DNA of 64,000 bases from Paracoccus tegillarcae (GTDB lineage Bacteria > Pseudomonadota > Alphaproteobacteria > Rhodobacterales > Rhodobacteraceae). The stretch is taken from the NCBI RefSeq assembly GCF_002847305.1, contig NZ_CP025408.1:3307001-3371000 (forward strand), written 5' to 3'. Below the pieces are notes generated by a model that was given only the letters and a program-made list of their open reading frames with translations, had not been told where the DNA came from and searched no databases. The position numbers and the translations under genes were made by a program. This document shows, one piece after another, positions 1 through 9,258 of this stretch (within the stretch, counting starts at the first letter, position 1; the number at the start of each line of letters is the position of its first letter).

Positions 1-905
1 ACGAGCAGCACCGTTTCGGCGTGGCGCAGCGTCTGGAACTGTCTGCCAAGGGTGAGATCCCGCCCGACGTTCTGGTAATGACCGCGACGCCGATCCCTCG
101 GTCATTGGCGATGACGCAGTTCGGGGATCTGGATTTGTCGGTGCTGGACGAAAAGCCCGCCGGCCGCCAGCCGATCACAACCGTGATGATCAGCGATCAG
201 CGGATTTCGCAGGTCGTGGACCGGCTGCGCGTGGCGCTGAAAGACGGTGCCCGCGCCTATTGGGTCTGCCCACTGGTTGAGGAAAGCGAGGCGGTTGATC
301 TGACCGCCGCGGAGGCGAGATTTCAGGCCCTCCGTGCGGTCTTCGGGGATGAGGTGCGGTTGGTCCACGGCCAGATGTCGCCCGATCAGCGCGACAGATC
401 GATGGCCGATTTCGCCAGCGGTCGCGCCCGGATCCTGGTCGCGACGACGGTCATCGAGGTAGGCGTCGATGTGCCCGAGGCGACGATCATGGTGATCGAA
501 CGGGCCGAGAATTTCGGGCTTGCGCAGTTGCATCAGCTGCGTGGGCGGGTCGGGCGCGGGCAGGGCGCCTCGACCTGTGTGCTGATGTATCATCCGCCGC
601 TGACAGCAGGCGGGCAGAAACGGCTGGAAACGCTGCGCGAAACGGAAGACGGCTTTCGGATCGCCGAGGCCGATCTCGAAATGCGCGGCGCGGGTGACAT
701 GATCGGAACGGCGCAATCGGGCCTGCCGCGTTTTCGCATCGCCGATCTGGAACATCAGTCAGGGCTGATGGCCATGGCAAGGCAGGATGCGCGTGCGTTT
801 CTGGAACGCGACCCACAAATGAACAGCCCGCGCGGGCAGGCGATGCGCAGCCTTTTATGGCTGATGGAGCAGGAAAAGGCCGTCAAACTGATCGGGGTCG
901 GGTGA
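1..905 (+). CDS. recG: ATP-dependent DNA helicase RecG, C-terminal part
   Basis: The gene enters from the left edge; the open frame runs from base 3, so about 300 C-terminal residues are visible. RecG unwinds and regresses stalled replication forks and branch-migrates Holliday junctions. The first visible residues, EQHRFG, are the end of the Walker B/motif II signature DEQHRFG. Motif III TATPIPR follows at 81-101, then the second RecA-like domain with motif V (VGVDVPEA) and motif VI (QLRGRVGRG), and the C-terminal stretch RGAGDMIGTAQSG next to the TRG hairpin region. The only internal early start (GTG at 21) is not the real start. The stop is followed by the LexA site and microprotein gene described below. 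Confidence 0.97.
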   Translation, partial: EQHRFGVAQRLELSAKGEIPPDVLVMTATPIPRSLAMTQFGDLDLSVLDEKPAGRQPITTVMISDQRISQVVDRLRVALKDGARAYWVCPLVEESEAVDLTAAEARFQALRAVFGDEVRLVHGQMSPDQRDRSMADFASGRARILVATTVIEVGVDVPEATIMVIERAENFGLAQLHQLRGRVGRGQGASTCVLMYHPPLTAGGQKRLETLRETEDGFRIAEADLEMRGAGDMIGTAQSGLPRFRIADLEHQSGLMAMARQDARAFLERDPQMNSPRGQAMRSLLWLMEQEKAVKLIGVG

Positions 906-931
906 GGTCAGGAATTAAGACCTGATTAAAT

Positions 932-946
932 GTTCCTAAAAAGTTC
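932..946 (+). promoter_or_regulatory. LexA (SOS) box, GTTC-N7-GTTC
   Basis: GTTC at 932-935 and GTTC at 943-946 are separated by exactly seven bases, the direct-repeat LexA operator described for alphaproteobacteria such as Rhodobacter and Caulobacter. It lies in the short gap after recG and 55 bp before the start codon at 1002. A -10-like GATATGAG lies at 963-970, so the box would cover the -35 region. The match to the core is perfect; promoter placement is inference. Confidence 0.75.
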
Positions 947-1001
947 TTTACAGGGCGCGCCCGATATGAGAACAAAGTAGCAACTTAGCAGGAGGCACAT
1001 C

Positions 1002-1097
1002 ATGACCCGCGAAATGATCAGTGATATTTTGGGTGTCACCGCGATTTCGGTGACAACGCTCGTCGTCTTGTGGCTTCCGGCTATTTTGCACAGCTGA
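1002..1097 (+). CDS. 31-residue single-span membrane microprotein, candidate SOS-induced
   Basis: The ORF starts at an ATG eight bases after a strong Shine-Dalgarno sequence (AGGAGG region at 989-994) and encodes 31 residues. The N-terminus MTREMISD is polar and is followed by one hydrophobic segment (residues 9-29: ILGVTAISV, TTLVVLWLPAIL) and a short HS end, so one membrane span is expected. A LexA-type box lies just upstream and a strong terminator (1185-1211) downstream, so it looks like a separate transcription unit. In Caulobacter, SidA is a 29-residue SOS-induced inner-membrane division inhibitor; this ORF shares size, topology and regulation, but I cannot claim sequence homology. It could alternatively be a leader peptide of a small RNA ending at the terminator. 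Confidence 0.62.
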   Translation: MTREMISDILGVTAISVTTLVVLWLPAILHS

Positions 1098-1184
1098 TTG
1101 TCGGCTGTTTCCCTGCCCCGCGTTGCAGAAAAGTTGGTGCGCTCGCCTGTGCGCCGCCTTGGTCCCCACCGCACGCGCAACTTG

Positions 1185-1211
1185 ACCGGCCCTGTGAGGG
1201 GCCGGTTTTTT
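1185..1211 (+). terminator. Rho-independent terminator
   Basis: An 8-bp GC stem (1185-1192 with 1199-1206) and a short loop are followed by six T residues. It ends the microprotein transcript. On the other strand it is close to the 3' end of the NifU-like gene (stop at 1235) but has no matching T run. Confidence 0.85.
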
Positions 1212-1234
1212 CGTATCGTCACTCGGATCCGCCG

Positions 1235-1666
1235 TCAGGCCGCGTCAATCGCCTCTAGCGTGGCCTCCCAGGCCAGCAGGATCGAGGCGTGGCGATTGGG
1301 ATAATCGCGTGCCGGCAACAGTGCCTCCAGCTCGGCGAACGGTGCGGCGGGTGGAGTGCCGTCTTGTTTCAGCATTGCCTTCAATTCGTCGCGCGCCTGG
1401 GCGATTTCAGCGCGGCTGCGCCCGATAACCGCGCTGCCCAGCACCGAGGCCGAGGCCTGCCCAAGCGCGCAGGCCCGTACCTCTTGGCCGAATTCGACAA
1501 TCCGATCACCGCTCATCGCGACATCGACCGTGACAGACGACCCACATTGTGGCGAGCGCCGCATGGCACTGCCACCCGGCGCGGGCAGCCTGCCGGAATG
1601 GGGCATGGCCGTGGTCAGCGCCAGAATCCGGCGTGAGTAAAGCTGCATCAGGTCGCTATCGGACAT
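1235..1666 (-). CDS. NifU/IscU-like iron-sulfur cluster assembly scaffold protein (atypical)
   Basis: 143 residues, one NifU N-terminal-type domain. IscU/SufU proteins hold a nascent Fe-S cluster on three cysteines. Here Cys41 (in PQCGSSV; the usual CGD aspartate is Ser) and Cys66 (RACALGQASAS) are present, but the place of the third cysteine near the C-terminus is occupied by NRHAS, giving His126-Ala. The protein is therefore either a degenerate scaffold or one using His as a ligand. It is divergent from hisI, with 57 bp between the two starts. The family assignment is secure; cluster-building activity is not. There is no sulfur-mobilisation gene nearby. Confidence 0.85.
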   Translation of the reverse strand: MSDSDLMQLYSRRILALTTAMPHSGRLPAPGGSAMRRSPQCGSSVTVDVAMSGDRIVEFGQEVRACALGQASASVLGSAVIGRSRAEIAQARDELKAMLKQDGTPPAAPFAELEALLPARDYPNRHASILLAWEATLEAIDAA

Positions 1667-1723
1667 CTGGAACCCTTTTCGCTTCCGTCCTAGATAGGAA
1701 GCCGGAAACGCGAAGGAAAGCCG

Positions 1724-2083
1724 ATGTTTGACCCGACCAGCCTAAAATATGACGCCAAAGGGCTGATCCCCGCGATTGCGCAGTCACCCGAAGGCGAGGT
1801 TCTGATGATGGCCTGGATGAATATCGAAGCCGTCAAACGCACGCTGCAATCGGGTCAGGTCACCTATTGGTCGCGTTCGCGGCAGGATTTCTGGATCAAG
1901 GGCGAGACCAGCGGACATCTGCAAAAACTGATCGAAATGCGCGTGGATTGTGATCGCGACTGCCTGTTGATGATTGTGGATCAAACCGGCCCGGCCTGTC
2001 ACACCAACCGACGCAGCTGTTTTTATACGGCTTTGCGCGACGGGGAAGAGGTCGAAATCATGGCGCCCATGACTGATGCGTGA
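1724..2083 (+). CDS. hisI: Phosphoribosyl-AMP cyclohydrolase
   Basis: 119 residues, the usual length of stand-alone HisI. It hydrolyses the adenine ring of phosphoribosyl-AMP, the third step of histidine biosynthesis, in the cytoplasm. The metal-binding signature DCDRDC is at residues 75-80, and the conserved CHTNRRSC segment (Cys92, Cys99) follows; the substrate-binding motif WSRSRQDFW is at 49-57. There is no fused HisE domain, as is usual in alphaproteobacteria. The gene stands alone here, facing gluQ tail to tail. Confidence 0.97.
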   Translation: MFDPTSLKYDAKGLIPAIAQSPEGEVLMMAWMNIEAVKRTLQSGQVTYWSRSRQDFWIKGETSGHLQKLIEMRVDCDRDCLLMIVDQTGPACHTNRRSCFYTALRDGEEVEIMAPMTDA

Positions 2084-2128
2084 ACCGCACCGCCCGAAAC
2101 CGCATCATGTTTGATCCCCGCTGACAGG

Positions 2129-2974
2129 TCAAAGACCAAGCAGATCGCGGATCTGCGCAGGACTGGTGCCGTCTTCGCGAAAGGCGCGGATCGCCCTTGC
2201 GTCGTCGCGCTTTGCCAGCCGCTTGCCCGCATCGTCGCGGATCAGGCGATGATGCTGGTATAGCGGGGTGGGTAGATCGAGAATTTTTTGAAGAAGTACA
2301 TGTATCCATGTGGAATCAAAAAGATCTTTTCCGCGTGTTACCAGGGATATGTCCTGTTCCGCGTCGTCCACGACGACAGCCAGATGATAGGATGTACCCA
2401 TGCCACGCCGTGACAGAATCACGTCGCCGATGCCCGCGATAAACTGATCGCGGCTGAGGATATGGTCATGCCCCGGCATGATCGCCGCATCGCGGAAAGA
2501 CAGGTGATCGATACCTAGCGCGTCAAAGGCACGGGCAGCATCCAGCCGGATCACATCATCGGGGCCGGCATCGGCCATCTGGCGGTCACGGCAGGTGCCG
2601 GGATAGATCAGCCCATCGGGCCCGGCAAGCGGTGCGCCCTCTTGCGGCGCAGACAGGGCCGCACGGATGTCGCCGCGACGGCATTTGCACGGGTAAGTCA
2701 GGGGCGTGAGGCGCGTCAGCGCATCGCGATAGGCCGCCATGCGCTCGGACTGACGCATGACCGGATCAGGCCAGTCCAGACCCAACCATCGCAGATCCTC
2801 GTAAATGGCAGTTTCGAACTCTGACCTGCAGCGGGCGCGGTCGATATCCTCGATCCGCAACAGAAACCGGCCCGGTGCGGCCTCGCGATGGGCGATCAGT
2901 GCCGCATAGGCGTGGCCCAGATGCAAGAGCCCCGTCGGCGAGGGGGCAAAGCGGGTTACTGCGCCGTCAGCCAT
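2129..2974 (-). CDS. gluQ: Glutamyl-Q tRNA(Asp) synthetase
   Basis: 281 residues, a truncated class I glutamyl-tRNA synthetase paralogue that attaches glutamate to the queuosine base at position 34 of tRNA-Asp. The N-terminal [13 protein letters not shown] contains the HIGH-type motif HLGH (18-21). The zinc ligands are seen in YPCKCRRGD and YPGTCRD, and [12 protein letters not shown] near residue 255 is the KMSKS-equivalent. The anticodon-binding domain of full GltX is absent, which separates it from gltX. Its start overlaps the 3' end of trmFO by 19 bp, so the two tRNA-modification genes are probably co-transcribed. Confidence 0.93.
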   Translation of the reverse strand: MADGAVTRFAPSPTGLLHLGHAYAALIAHREAAPGRFLLRIEDIDRARCRSEFETAIYEDLRWLGLDWPDPVMRQSERMAAYRDALTRLTPLTYPCKCRRGDIRAALSAPQEGAPLAGPDGLIYPGTCRDRQMADAGPDDVIRLDAARAFDALGIDHLSFRDAAIMPGHDHILSRDQFIAGIGDVILSRRGMGTSYHLAVVVDDAEQDISLVTRGKDLFDSTWIHVLLQKILDLPTPLYQHHRLIRDDAGKRLAKRDDARAIRAFREDGTSPAQIRDLLGL

Positions 2975-4293
2975 GTGCGGAAATCATGCTTGGCCCGCTG
3001 TGTATAGGCCGGATAGCGATCCTTGCGGCCACGACGCCCGCTTTTGACGTCTTCCAGCGGTGGAAACAGGCCGAAATTCACATTCATCGGCTGAAACGTC
3101 TTGGCCTCGGCACCGCCGGTGATGTGATTGACCAGCGCACCCAATGCGGTCGTATAGGGCGGCGGTGGCAGATCATTACCCTGTGCCTGGGCAGCAGCCA
3201 TCCGGCCCGCCAGCAGACCGATGGCCGCGCTTTCGACATAGCCTTCGACCCCGGTCACCTGACCGGCAAAGCGGATATTGGGGCGCGACCGCAACCGCAT
3301 CCGGTCGTCGAGCAGCGTTGGTGAGTTCAGAAAGGAATTGCGATGGATGCCGCCCAGACGTGCAAAGCTGGCATCCTGCAAGCCGGGGATCATGCGAAAG
3401 ACGTCTGTCTGGGCGCCGTATTTCATCTTGGTCTGAAAGCCGACGATATTATACAGCGTTCCCAAGGCATTATCACGCCTGAGCTGAACCACCGCATAGG
3501 CTTTTTCCTCGGGCTTGTGGCTATTGGTCAGGCCAATGGGCTTCATCGGGCCAAAGCGCAGCGTTTCCCGGCCGCGCTCGGCCATCACCTCGATCGGCAG
3601 GCAGCCGTCGAAATAGCCGGCGGTCTCGCCCTCGCGGAATTCGGTCTTGTCTGCGGCCAGCAGGGCGTCGATGAAGGCTTCGTATTCGGCCTTGGTCATC
3701 GGGCAGTTGATATAGGCGCGGCGCTCGGCCTCTGTCTCGCCCTTGTCGTAACGCGATTGTTCCCAGGCCACTGACATATCGATGCTGTCTGCATGGACGA
3801 TGGGCGCGATGGCATCGAAAAAAGCCAGCGCCTCGGTGCCCGTTTCTGCACGAATGTTCGCGGCCAGGGCGTCCGAGGTCAGCGGCCCGGTGGCGATGAT
3901 CCAATTGCCCTCGTCCGGCAGGTCGCTGATTTCGCCGGGGACAATCTGGATCAACGGCTCTGCCTGCAAAGCTGCCGTGACAGCCTGCGAAAACGCATCG
4001 CGATCCACAGCCAGCGCGCCGCCGGCGGGCAGGCGATAACGATCGGCCATGGCCATGATCAACCCATCAGCCGTGCGCATTTCCCAATGCAGCTGGCCGA
4101 CGGCGTTCATTTCGTCATCGTCGGAACGAAAGCTGTTCGAACAGACCATTTCCGCGCAATCGCCGGTCTTGTGGGCAAATGTGCCGACGGCGGGGCGCAT
4201 TTCATGCAAGACCACGGGCACGCCTGCGCGGGCAATCTGCCAGGCGGCCTCGGACCCTGCCAGTCCTGCGCCGATGATGTGAACGGGCTGCAT
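2956..4293 (-). CDS. trmFO: Methylenetetrahydrofolate-tRNA-(uracil-5-)-methyltransferase TrmFO
   Basis: 445 residues starting at MQPVHIIG; a longer in-frame extension to 4437 is not needed because the family begins at the FAD-binding motif. TrmFO makes 5-methyluridine at position 54 of tRNA with methylene-THF and FAD. The GxGxxG Rossmann motif (G8, G10, G13), the conserved cysteine in [11 protein letters not shown] (Cys51) and the second in YINCPMTK (Cys196) are present. It shares its 3' end with gluQ (19-bp overlap) and follows rplY on the same strand, separated by a terminator. Confidence 0.95.
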   Translation of the reverse strand: MQPVHIIGAGLAGSEAAWQIARAGVPVVLHEMRPAVGTFAHKTGDCAEMVCSNSFRSDDDEMNAVGQLHWEMRTADGLIMAMADRYRLPAGGALAVDRDAFSQAVTAALQAEPLIQIVPGEISDLPDEGNWIIATGPLTSDALAANIRAETGTEALAFFDAIAPIVHADSIDMSVAWEQSRYDKGETEAERRAYINCPMTKAEYEAFIDALLAADKTEFREGETAGYFDGCLPIEVMAERGRETLRFGPMKPIGLTNSHKPEEKAYAVVQLRRDNALGTLYNIVGFQTKMKYGAQTDVFRMIPGLQDASFARLGGIHRNSFLNSPTLLDDRMRLRSRPNIRFAGQVTGVEGYVESAAIGLLAGRMAAAQAQGNDLPPPPYTTALGALVNHITGGAEAKTFQPMNVNFGLFPPLEDVKSGRRGRKDRYPAYTQRAKHDFRTWLTAQ

Positions 4294-4398
4294 CTTGCGT
4301 CCTTTTGTCGATATCGGCGTCAGGTAACAACCGCGATGCGCGCCCGCAAGCTGCAAGCGCGCCAATCTGCCGGAACTGTGCTTGGTGTGAAAATGAAA

Positions 4399-4427
4399 AC
4401 GGGCGGCACCGTCACCGGGCCGCCCGT
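4399..4427 (-). terminator. Terminator of rplY
   Basis: A perfect 9-bp stem (4399-4407 with 4419-4427) is followed on the minus strand by GTTTTCATTTTC. It lies just past the rplY stop and before trmFO. Confidence 0.75.
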
Positions 4428-4458
4428 CATCCGACAAGCCGTCGTCGAAACGATTGAC

Positions 4459-5118
4459 TTATTCTTCGGTCTCGGCGTTTTCACCCTCGGGTGCATCCGC
4501 TTCTTCGGTCTCTGCTTCGTCCTCTGCGGCATCATCCTCGGCGCGCAGCGCGGACGGCGCCGCGATATTGGCGATGGCAAAGTTGCGGTCCACGGTTGCC
4601 TTGGCACCAGCGGGCAGCTTGACGTCGTCGATATGGATGCCGTCGCCGACTTCCAGACCGGTCAGATCGACGGTGATCTGCTCGGGGATGTCGCCAGCGG
4701 TCACGATCAACTCGATCTCGGGACGGATCGTCACCAGCGTACCGCCTTTGCGCAAACCGGGGCATTCGTCGTGACCGACGAATTCCACCTGAATGAACAC
4801 TTTAACCTTAGAGGTGCGGCGCAGGCGCATAAAGTCGATATGCGTCGGCAGGTCCTTGACCACGTCTTTCTGCACAGCGCGGCAGATGACGCGAACGTCC
4901 TCCTGGCCTTCGATCTTCAGGTTCCACAGCGTGGACATGAAGCGGCCAGCGCGCAGCTGGGTCAGCAGTTTGTTGAATTCGAACTGGACGGCGACCGGGT
5001 CTTTGCCGTCGCCATATACGATACCGGGCACGTTGCCTTCGCGGCGAGCTTGACGGGCGGCCCCCTTGCCTGTCCCCGTCCGTGCCTCGGCCACCAGATC
5101 TGGGATCTCTTTGGCCAT
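4459..5118 (-). CDS. rplY: 50S ribosomal protein L25 (general stress protein Ctc type)
   Basis: 219 residues, the long Ctc/TL5 form: an N-terminal 5S-rRNA-binding L25 domain (about 1-95), a beta-rich TL5 C-domain, and a strongly acidic tail (about 192-219, nearly all Glu, Asp and Ala). It binds 5S rRNA in the large ribosomal subunit. The start MAKEIPDLV at 5118 is preceded on its strand by TAAGGA eight bases upstream; longer starts would add an unrelated N-terminus. It is divergent from the MFS gene. Confidence 0.95.
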   Translation of the reverse strand: MAKEIPDLVAEARTGTGKGAARQARREGNVPGIVYGDGKDPVAVQFEFNKLLTQLRAGRFMSTLWNLKIEGQEDVRVICRAVQKDVVKDLPTHIDFMRLRRTSKVKVFIQVEFVGHDECPGLRKGGTLVTIRPEIELIVTAGDIPEQITVDLTGLEVGDGIHIDDVKLPAGAKATVDRNFAIANIAAPSALRAEDDAAEDEAETEEADAPEGENAETEE

Positions 5119-5218
5119 TGCTATATTCCTTACATTGACGTTTTTACGGTCGTCCTCCAAGGGTGCACGACCGAAGCCGCGCCTATAACGCGACCGGTTG
5201 AGTTTGAAAAGGTCGAAA

Positions 5219-6430
5219 ATGGCGGTTCTGGACGATCTGAAGGTATCCCGCGCGCCAGCAGCCGGGTTGGTCGCGATCGGCCTGTTCTGGGGCGCTTTCG
5301 CAGGCTGGCTGCCCGAGATCAAGAGACAAGCCGCGGTCTCGGATGCCGAATTCGGGGCGCTGATGATGCTGTCGGCCCTGGGCGGCATGACCGCGATGAT
5401 GCTGGCGCCACGTCTCAGGGCGCGTTTCGGATACGGGCTTTTGCCGATCAGCGGTGTCTTGGTGGGACTGGTTGCACTGCTGCCGCCCCTGATCGGGTCG
5501 AACTTTCAGTTGGGGCTGGTCTTGCTGGTTCTGGGCATGAGCATGTCGTTTTGCGACATCCTGTCCAACATCCGCATCTCCGAAATCGAGGCCCGCGTCG
5601 GGCATTCGCTGATGAACCTCAACCATGCGCTGTTTTCGCTGGCGCTGGCTTTGTCGGCGGGACTGATGGGGGTGGCGCGGCATGCGGGCATCGCGCATTT
5701 CGCCAGTGCTGCCATCGTGTCCGTGGCGATCCTGCTGCTGGTGCCGCTGATGCGTCGTCGCCGTCCGGCCACTGTGGGTGTGGATGACGACGAAGATGAT
5801 AATCTGCAGGCCGCACCCGCACCCTGGACCGTCGTCCTGCCCGGCGCGGCCATTCTGTGGCTGTGTTTTCTGGCCGAAAATTCGACCGAAAGCTGGGGCG
5901 CCATCCATATCGAGCGCACGCTTGGGGTAGAGGGTGGTCTGGGCGCGTTCGGTCCGGCGATGTTCGCGCTGGCCATGGGCCTGGCGCGGCTGGCCGGGCA
6001 GTGGCTGGCGGTCCTGCTGGGCGAAGTACGTTTGATCGCGGTGTCGGTCTTCTTTGCGGCGATCGGCGCGATCATGCTGGCGATGGCGACCGGATTGGGT
6101 GTTGCGCTGTCTGGCGCGGCGGCCCTGGGTCTGGGCGTTGCGGTGGTTGTGCCCACGGCCAACAGCCTGATCGGGCGCACGGTCCCGCCCGAACAGCGCG
6201 CCAGCGCCATCGCGCGAGCCTGGATGATCGGGTTTACCGGCTTTTTCATCGGTCCGCCCTTCATGGGAATGATCAGCCAGACCATGAGCCTGCGAATGGC
6301 ATTCGGCTTGATCGCCGTGCTGGTGCTGGCAATGCTGCCATGTTTGTGGCTGATCGCACGCAGGCTGCGTCGACAAGAATTGCAATCCACAGCCCGGGCC
6401 GCTAAGGCGAGGCCGGTTTTGCCAAAATGA
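5219..6430 (+). CDS. Major facilitator superfamily transporter
   Basis: 403 residues with about twelve hydrophobic segments in two halves joined by a charged loop ([16 protein letters not shown], about residue 180). It resembles the YbjJ-like group of MFS permeases, which have no assigned substrate. I take the ATG at 5219 because the TTG at 5198 only adds SLKRSK. It is divergent from rplY with a gap of about 100 bp, and its stop lies just before the SulP gene. No substrate can be deduced. Confidence 0.85.
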   Translation: MAVLDDLKVSRAPAAGLVAIGLFWGAFAGWLPEIKRQAAVSDAEFGALMMLSALGGMTAMMLAPRLRARFGYGLLPISGVLVGLVALLPPLIGSNFQLGLVLLVLGMSMSFCDILSNIRISEIEARVGHSLMNLNHALFSLALALSAGLMGVARHAGIAHFASAAIVSVAILLLVPLMRRRRPATVGVDDDEDDNLQAAPAPWTVVLPGAAILWLCFLAENSTESWGAIHIERTLGVEGGLGAFGPAMFALAMGLARLAGQWLAVLLGEVRLIAVSVFFAAIGAIMLAMATGLGVALSGAAALGLGVAVVVPTANSLIGRTVPPEQRASAIARAWMIGFTGFFIGPPFMGMISQTMSLRMAFGLIAVLVLAMLPCLWLIARRLRRQELQSTARAAKARPVLPK

Positions 6431-6485
6431 CATGATGGACAGGAAAACCGTTCCGCAGCGGAGGAACGGGCAGGGGATTTTGAAC

Positions 6486-7976
6486 ATGATTTCGATGAAC
6501 CGCTATCGCAACGAATGGTTCGGCAACGTCCGGCCCGATCTGTTGTCGGGGCTGGTCGTGGCCCTGGCGCTGATACCCGAAGCCATCGCCTTTTCGATCA
6601 TCGCGGGCGTTGATCCCAAGGTCGGGCTTTATGCCAGCTTTGCCATCGCGGTTGTCACGGCGATTGCGGGCGGGCGGCCCGGCATGATCTCGGCGGCAAC
6701 CGCTGCGACGGCGGTGTTGATGGTGACGCTGGTTCGCGATTACGGGCTGGAATATCTGCTGGCCTGTTCGATTCTTGCAGGCGTGCTGCAAATCGGTGCG
6801 GGTGCGCTGAGGCTGGGCCGCGTCATGCGTTTCGTGTCGAAATCCGTGATGACGGGTTTCGTCAACGCGCTGGCCATTCTGATCTTCATCGCGCAACTGC
6901 CCGAGCTTGATCCTGACATTGTGGGACCGCTCACCTATGCGCTGGTCGCCCTTGGATTAGCGATCATCTATGTGTTTCCGCTTGTGACACGCACGATCCC
7001 GTCGCCTCTGGTCACCATTGTCGTCATCACCGTATTGGTTCTGGTCTTTGGCTGGGATGTGCGGACCGTGGGCGATATGGGCCAACTGCCCGACACGCTG
7101 CCAATGTTCCTGTTGCCCGATATCCCGATTAACCTTGAGACACTGAAGATCATCTTTCCCTATTCAGTCGCCGTTGCCGTGGTCGGTTTGCTGGAAAGCC
7201 TGATGACACAGAATCTGGTCGATGAGCTGACGGATACGAAATCCGACCGCGATCAGGAATGCGTGGGGCAGGGGCTGGCAAATATCACCTCGGGTTTTAT
7301 CGGCGGCATGGCCGGTTGCGCCATGATCGGCCAGTCGATGATCAACGTGAAATCAGGTGGACGCGGACGGCTGTCATGTTTCGCGGCAGGTGTGTTCCTG
7401 CTGATCCTTGTCGTCATTCTGGGCGATCTGGTCAGCCAGATCCCGATGGCGGCGCTGGTCGCGATCATGATCATGGTGTCGGTCGGCACCTTTAGCTGGT
7501 CGTCGATCCTGAACCTGCGGACGCATCCCACATCATCCTCGATTGTCATGCTGGCGACGGTCGGTTTCGTGGTCTGGACCCATAATCTGGCCATCGGCGT
7601 GCTGGTCGGCGTGCTGCTGTCGGGGATCTTCTTTGCCGCCAAGATCGCACAGCTTTTCCGCGTGCGCTCTGAACTGTCGGCAGACGGGCGGGAACGCACC
7701 TATCTGATCGAGGGCCAGATGTTTTACGCCTCTGTCGAGGACTTCATGGCCGGTTTTGATTTCCGCGAGGCGCTGGACCGTGTGATCATCGACGTCAGTC
7801 GCGCACATATCTGGGATATCTCTACGGTGCAGGCGCTGGATATGGCGATCCTGAAATTCCGCCGCGACGGTGCCGAGGTCGAGTTGCGCGGCATGAACGA
7901 GGCATCCGAGACGATGGTCGACAAGCTGGCCGTCCACGACAAGCCCGGCGCGATGGACGCGCTGAACACGCATTGA
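6486..7976 (+). CDS. SulP family inorganic anion transporter with STAS domain
   Basis: About 496 residues from the ATG at 6486, which has an AGGGG sequence about 11 bases upstream; an ATG at 6432 in the same frame is the alternative. SulP proteins carry sulfate, bicarbonate or dicarboxylates across the inner membrane. The N-terminal half has the typical [19 protein letters not shown] segment and about ten further spans. A STAS domain occupies about residues 400-480 ([26 protein letters not shown]). The following universal stress protein gene begins 14 bp after the stop, so the two are likely one operon and one functional unit. Confidence 0.92.
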   Translation: MISMNRYRNEWFGNVRPDLLSGLVVALALIPEAIAFSIIAGVDPKVGLYASFAIAVVTAIAGGRPGMISAATAATAVLMVTLVRDYGLEYLLACSILAGVLQIGAGALRLGRVMRFVSKSVMTGFVNALAILIFIAQLPELDPDIVGPLTYALVALGLAIIYVFPLVTRTIPSPLVTIVVITVLVLVFGWDVRTVGDMGQLPDTLPMFLLPDIPINLETLKIIFPYSVAVAVVGLLESLMTQNLVDELTDTKSDRDQECVGQGLANITSGFIGGMAGCAMIGQSMINVKSGGRGRLSCFAAGVFLLILVVILGDLVSQIPMAALVAIMIMVSVGTFSWSSILNLRTHPTSSSIVMLATVGFVVWTHNLAIGVLVGVLLSGIFFAAKIAQLFRVRSELSADGRERTYLIEGQMFYASVEDFMAGFDFREALDRVIIDVSRAHIWDISTVQALDMAILKFRRDGAEVELRGMNEASETMVDKLAVHDKPGAMDALNTH

Positions 7977-7990
7977 GGAAAGGACAGGCC

Positions 7991-8824
7991 ATGACGGAAC
8001 GTGTCATCGCGCTGATCGACGGGTCCGACTATGCCCGCAGCACCTGCGACCATGCCGCCTGGGTCGCCAAGCGGTCCGGTATCGGGGTCGAACTTTTGCA
8101 TGTGATCCCACCGGCCAAGGTGAAATCTGACCTTTCGGGCGCGATCCGCTTGGGCGCGCGCTCGGCGTTGCTGGCCGAGTTGTCGGAACTGGACGAAACC
8201 CGCTCCAAGCTGGCCAGCCGCCATGGCCGCGCCATTCTTGAGGACGCCGCCGAAATCGTGCGCGCCGGAGGGGTCGAGGATGTGCAGCAGCGTTTGCGCC
8301 ACGGCGATCTGGTCGAAACCGTCGCTGAAATCGAACCCGAGGCGCGGCTGATCCTGATCGGCAAACGAGGCGAGAATGACGGCGGGGCGCAGGGCGGGCT
8401 GGGGTCTAACCTCGAGCGCGTGGTGCGCGCGGCCAAACGCCCGGTGCTGGTCTCTAGTCGGACCTTCACGCCTGTCGAACGGGTGCTGCTGGTCTGGGAT
8501 GGCGGCGCGGCGGCTGGTCGCGCGCTGGAACGCATTGCAACACTGCCCTTCTATCGCGGGCTTTTCGTGCAGGTCACATCGGTCGGTGAACGCGACGGAC
8601 AGCAGGCAGCCGTGGTCCGGCTGCGCGAAGCCGGCGTCGACGCCAAGGCCATGCGGCTGGACGATCCACAAGACGGCGCCATGGCCGGCGAAGTGGTGGC
8701 GGGCAATTTCCAGATGGTCGTGACCGGCGCTTACCGCCATTCACCGCTGCGTCATCTGATGGTCGGGTCGACCACCGACGCGCTGATCCGTGACTGCAAG
8801 GTTCCGCTGCTGCTGGTGCGCTAA
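7991..8824 (+). CDS. Universal stress protein, tandem UspA domains
   Basis: 277 residues, two Usp domains (about 1-150 and 157-277). Each ends with a nucleotide-binding-like G-rich loop: GKRGENDGG in the first half and GAYRHSPLRHLMVGS in the second; only the second fits the G-x2-...-GS ATP-binding form well. The start ATG follows GGAAAGGACAGGCC. It is coupled to the SulP gene by close spacing, suggesting control of anion transport by energy state or stress. Its last 4 bp overlap the end of the convergent thioesterase gene. Confidence 0.9.
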   Translation: MTERVIALIDGSDYARSTCDHAAWVAKRSGIGVELLHVIPPAKVKSDLSGAIRLGARSALLAELSELDETRSKLASRHGRAILEDAAEIVRAGGVEDVQQRLRHGDLVETVAEIEPEARLILIGKRGENDGGAQGGLGSNLERVVRAAKRPVLVSSRTFTPVERVLLVWDGGAAAGRALERIATLPFYRGLFVQVTSVGERDGQQAAVVRLREAGVDAKAMRLDDPQDGAMAGEVVAGNFQMVVTGAYRHSPLRHLMVGSTTDALIRDCKVPLLLVR

Positions 8825-9258
8825 CTTGGCGCAGCCAGCAATTCTGACAGCCGCGCCCGTAAATCGTCGCTGATCGGCTGCGATTTTCGTGTGCTCTGGT
8901 TCATTTGCACGACCGTATTTCTGGCAATGGCCATGCAGTTACCGTTCTGAAAAATCGCCTGATCTGACCTCATCGAACTGCGCCCGAGTGACACCAGCCG
9001 CGTCCCGATTTCGACATGACCGGGCCAGCTCATCTCGGTGACGAAGTCGATCTCCAGCTTGACCAGAACCAGACCGCAGCCGGGATCATGCAGAGGGCTG
9101 TTGCCGTCATACATGAACTCGACGCGGCCAGCCTCGAACAGGGTGCTGTAGACGGCGTTGTTCACATGGCCCTGCCGGTCCATGTCTGAATAGCGCAGCT
9201 TTTCGCGGCAGGTCTGCTGGTAATCGGACAGGCTGGGAAGATCGGCCATACCGCTCAC
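8821..9258 (-). CDS. Acyl-CoA thioesterase, 4HBT hotdog family
   Basis: 145 residues, a single hotdog fold. The active-site signature RYSDMDRQGHVNNAVY (residues 22-37) is the YbgC/FadM type with a conserved aspartate. The start overlaps the stop of the upstream hydroxy-acid dehydrogenase gene by 4 bp (ATG at 9258; a second Met at 9249 is possible), so the two are translationally coupled. The substrate acyl group is not predictable. Confidence 0.88.
   Translation of the reverse strand: MSGMADLPSLSDYQQTCREKLRYSDMDRQGHVNNAVYSTLFEAGRVEFMYDGNSPLHDPGCGLVLVKLEIDFVTEMSWPGHVEIGTRLVSLGRSSMRSDQAIFQNGNCMAIARNTVVQMNQSTRKSQPISDDLRARLSELLAAPS

Noticed and set aside
3793..5787. Plus-strand ORF of 664 codons across trmFO and rplY
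   Set aside because: It runs antisense to two clearly homologous genes and shows only a composition typical of a GC-rich shadow frame.
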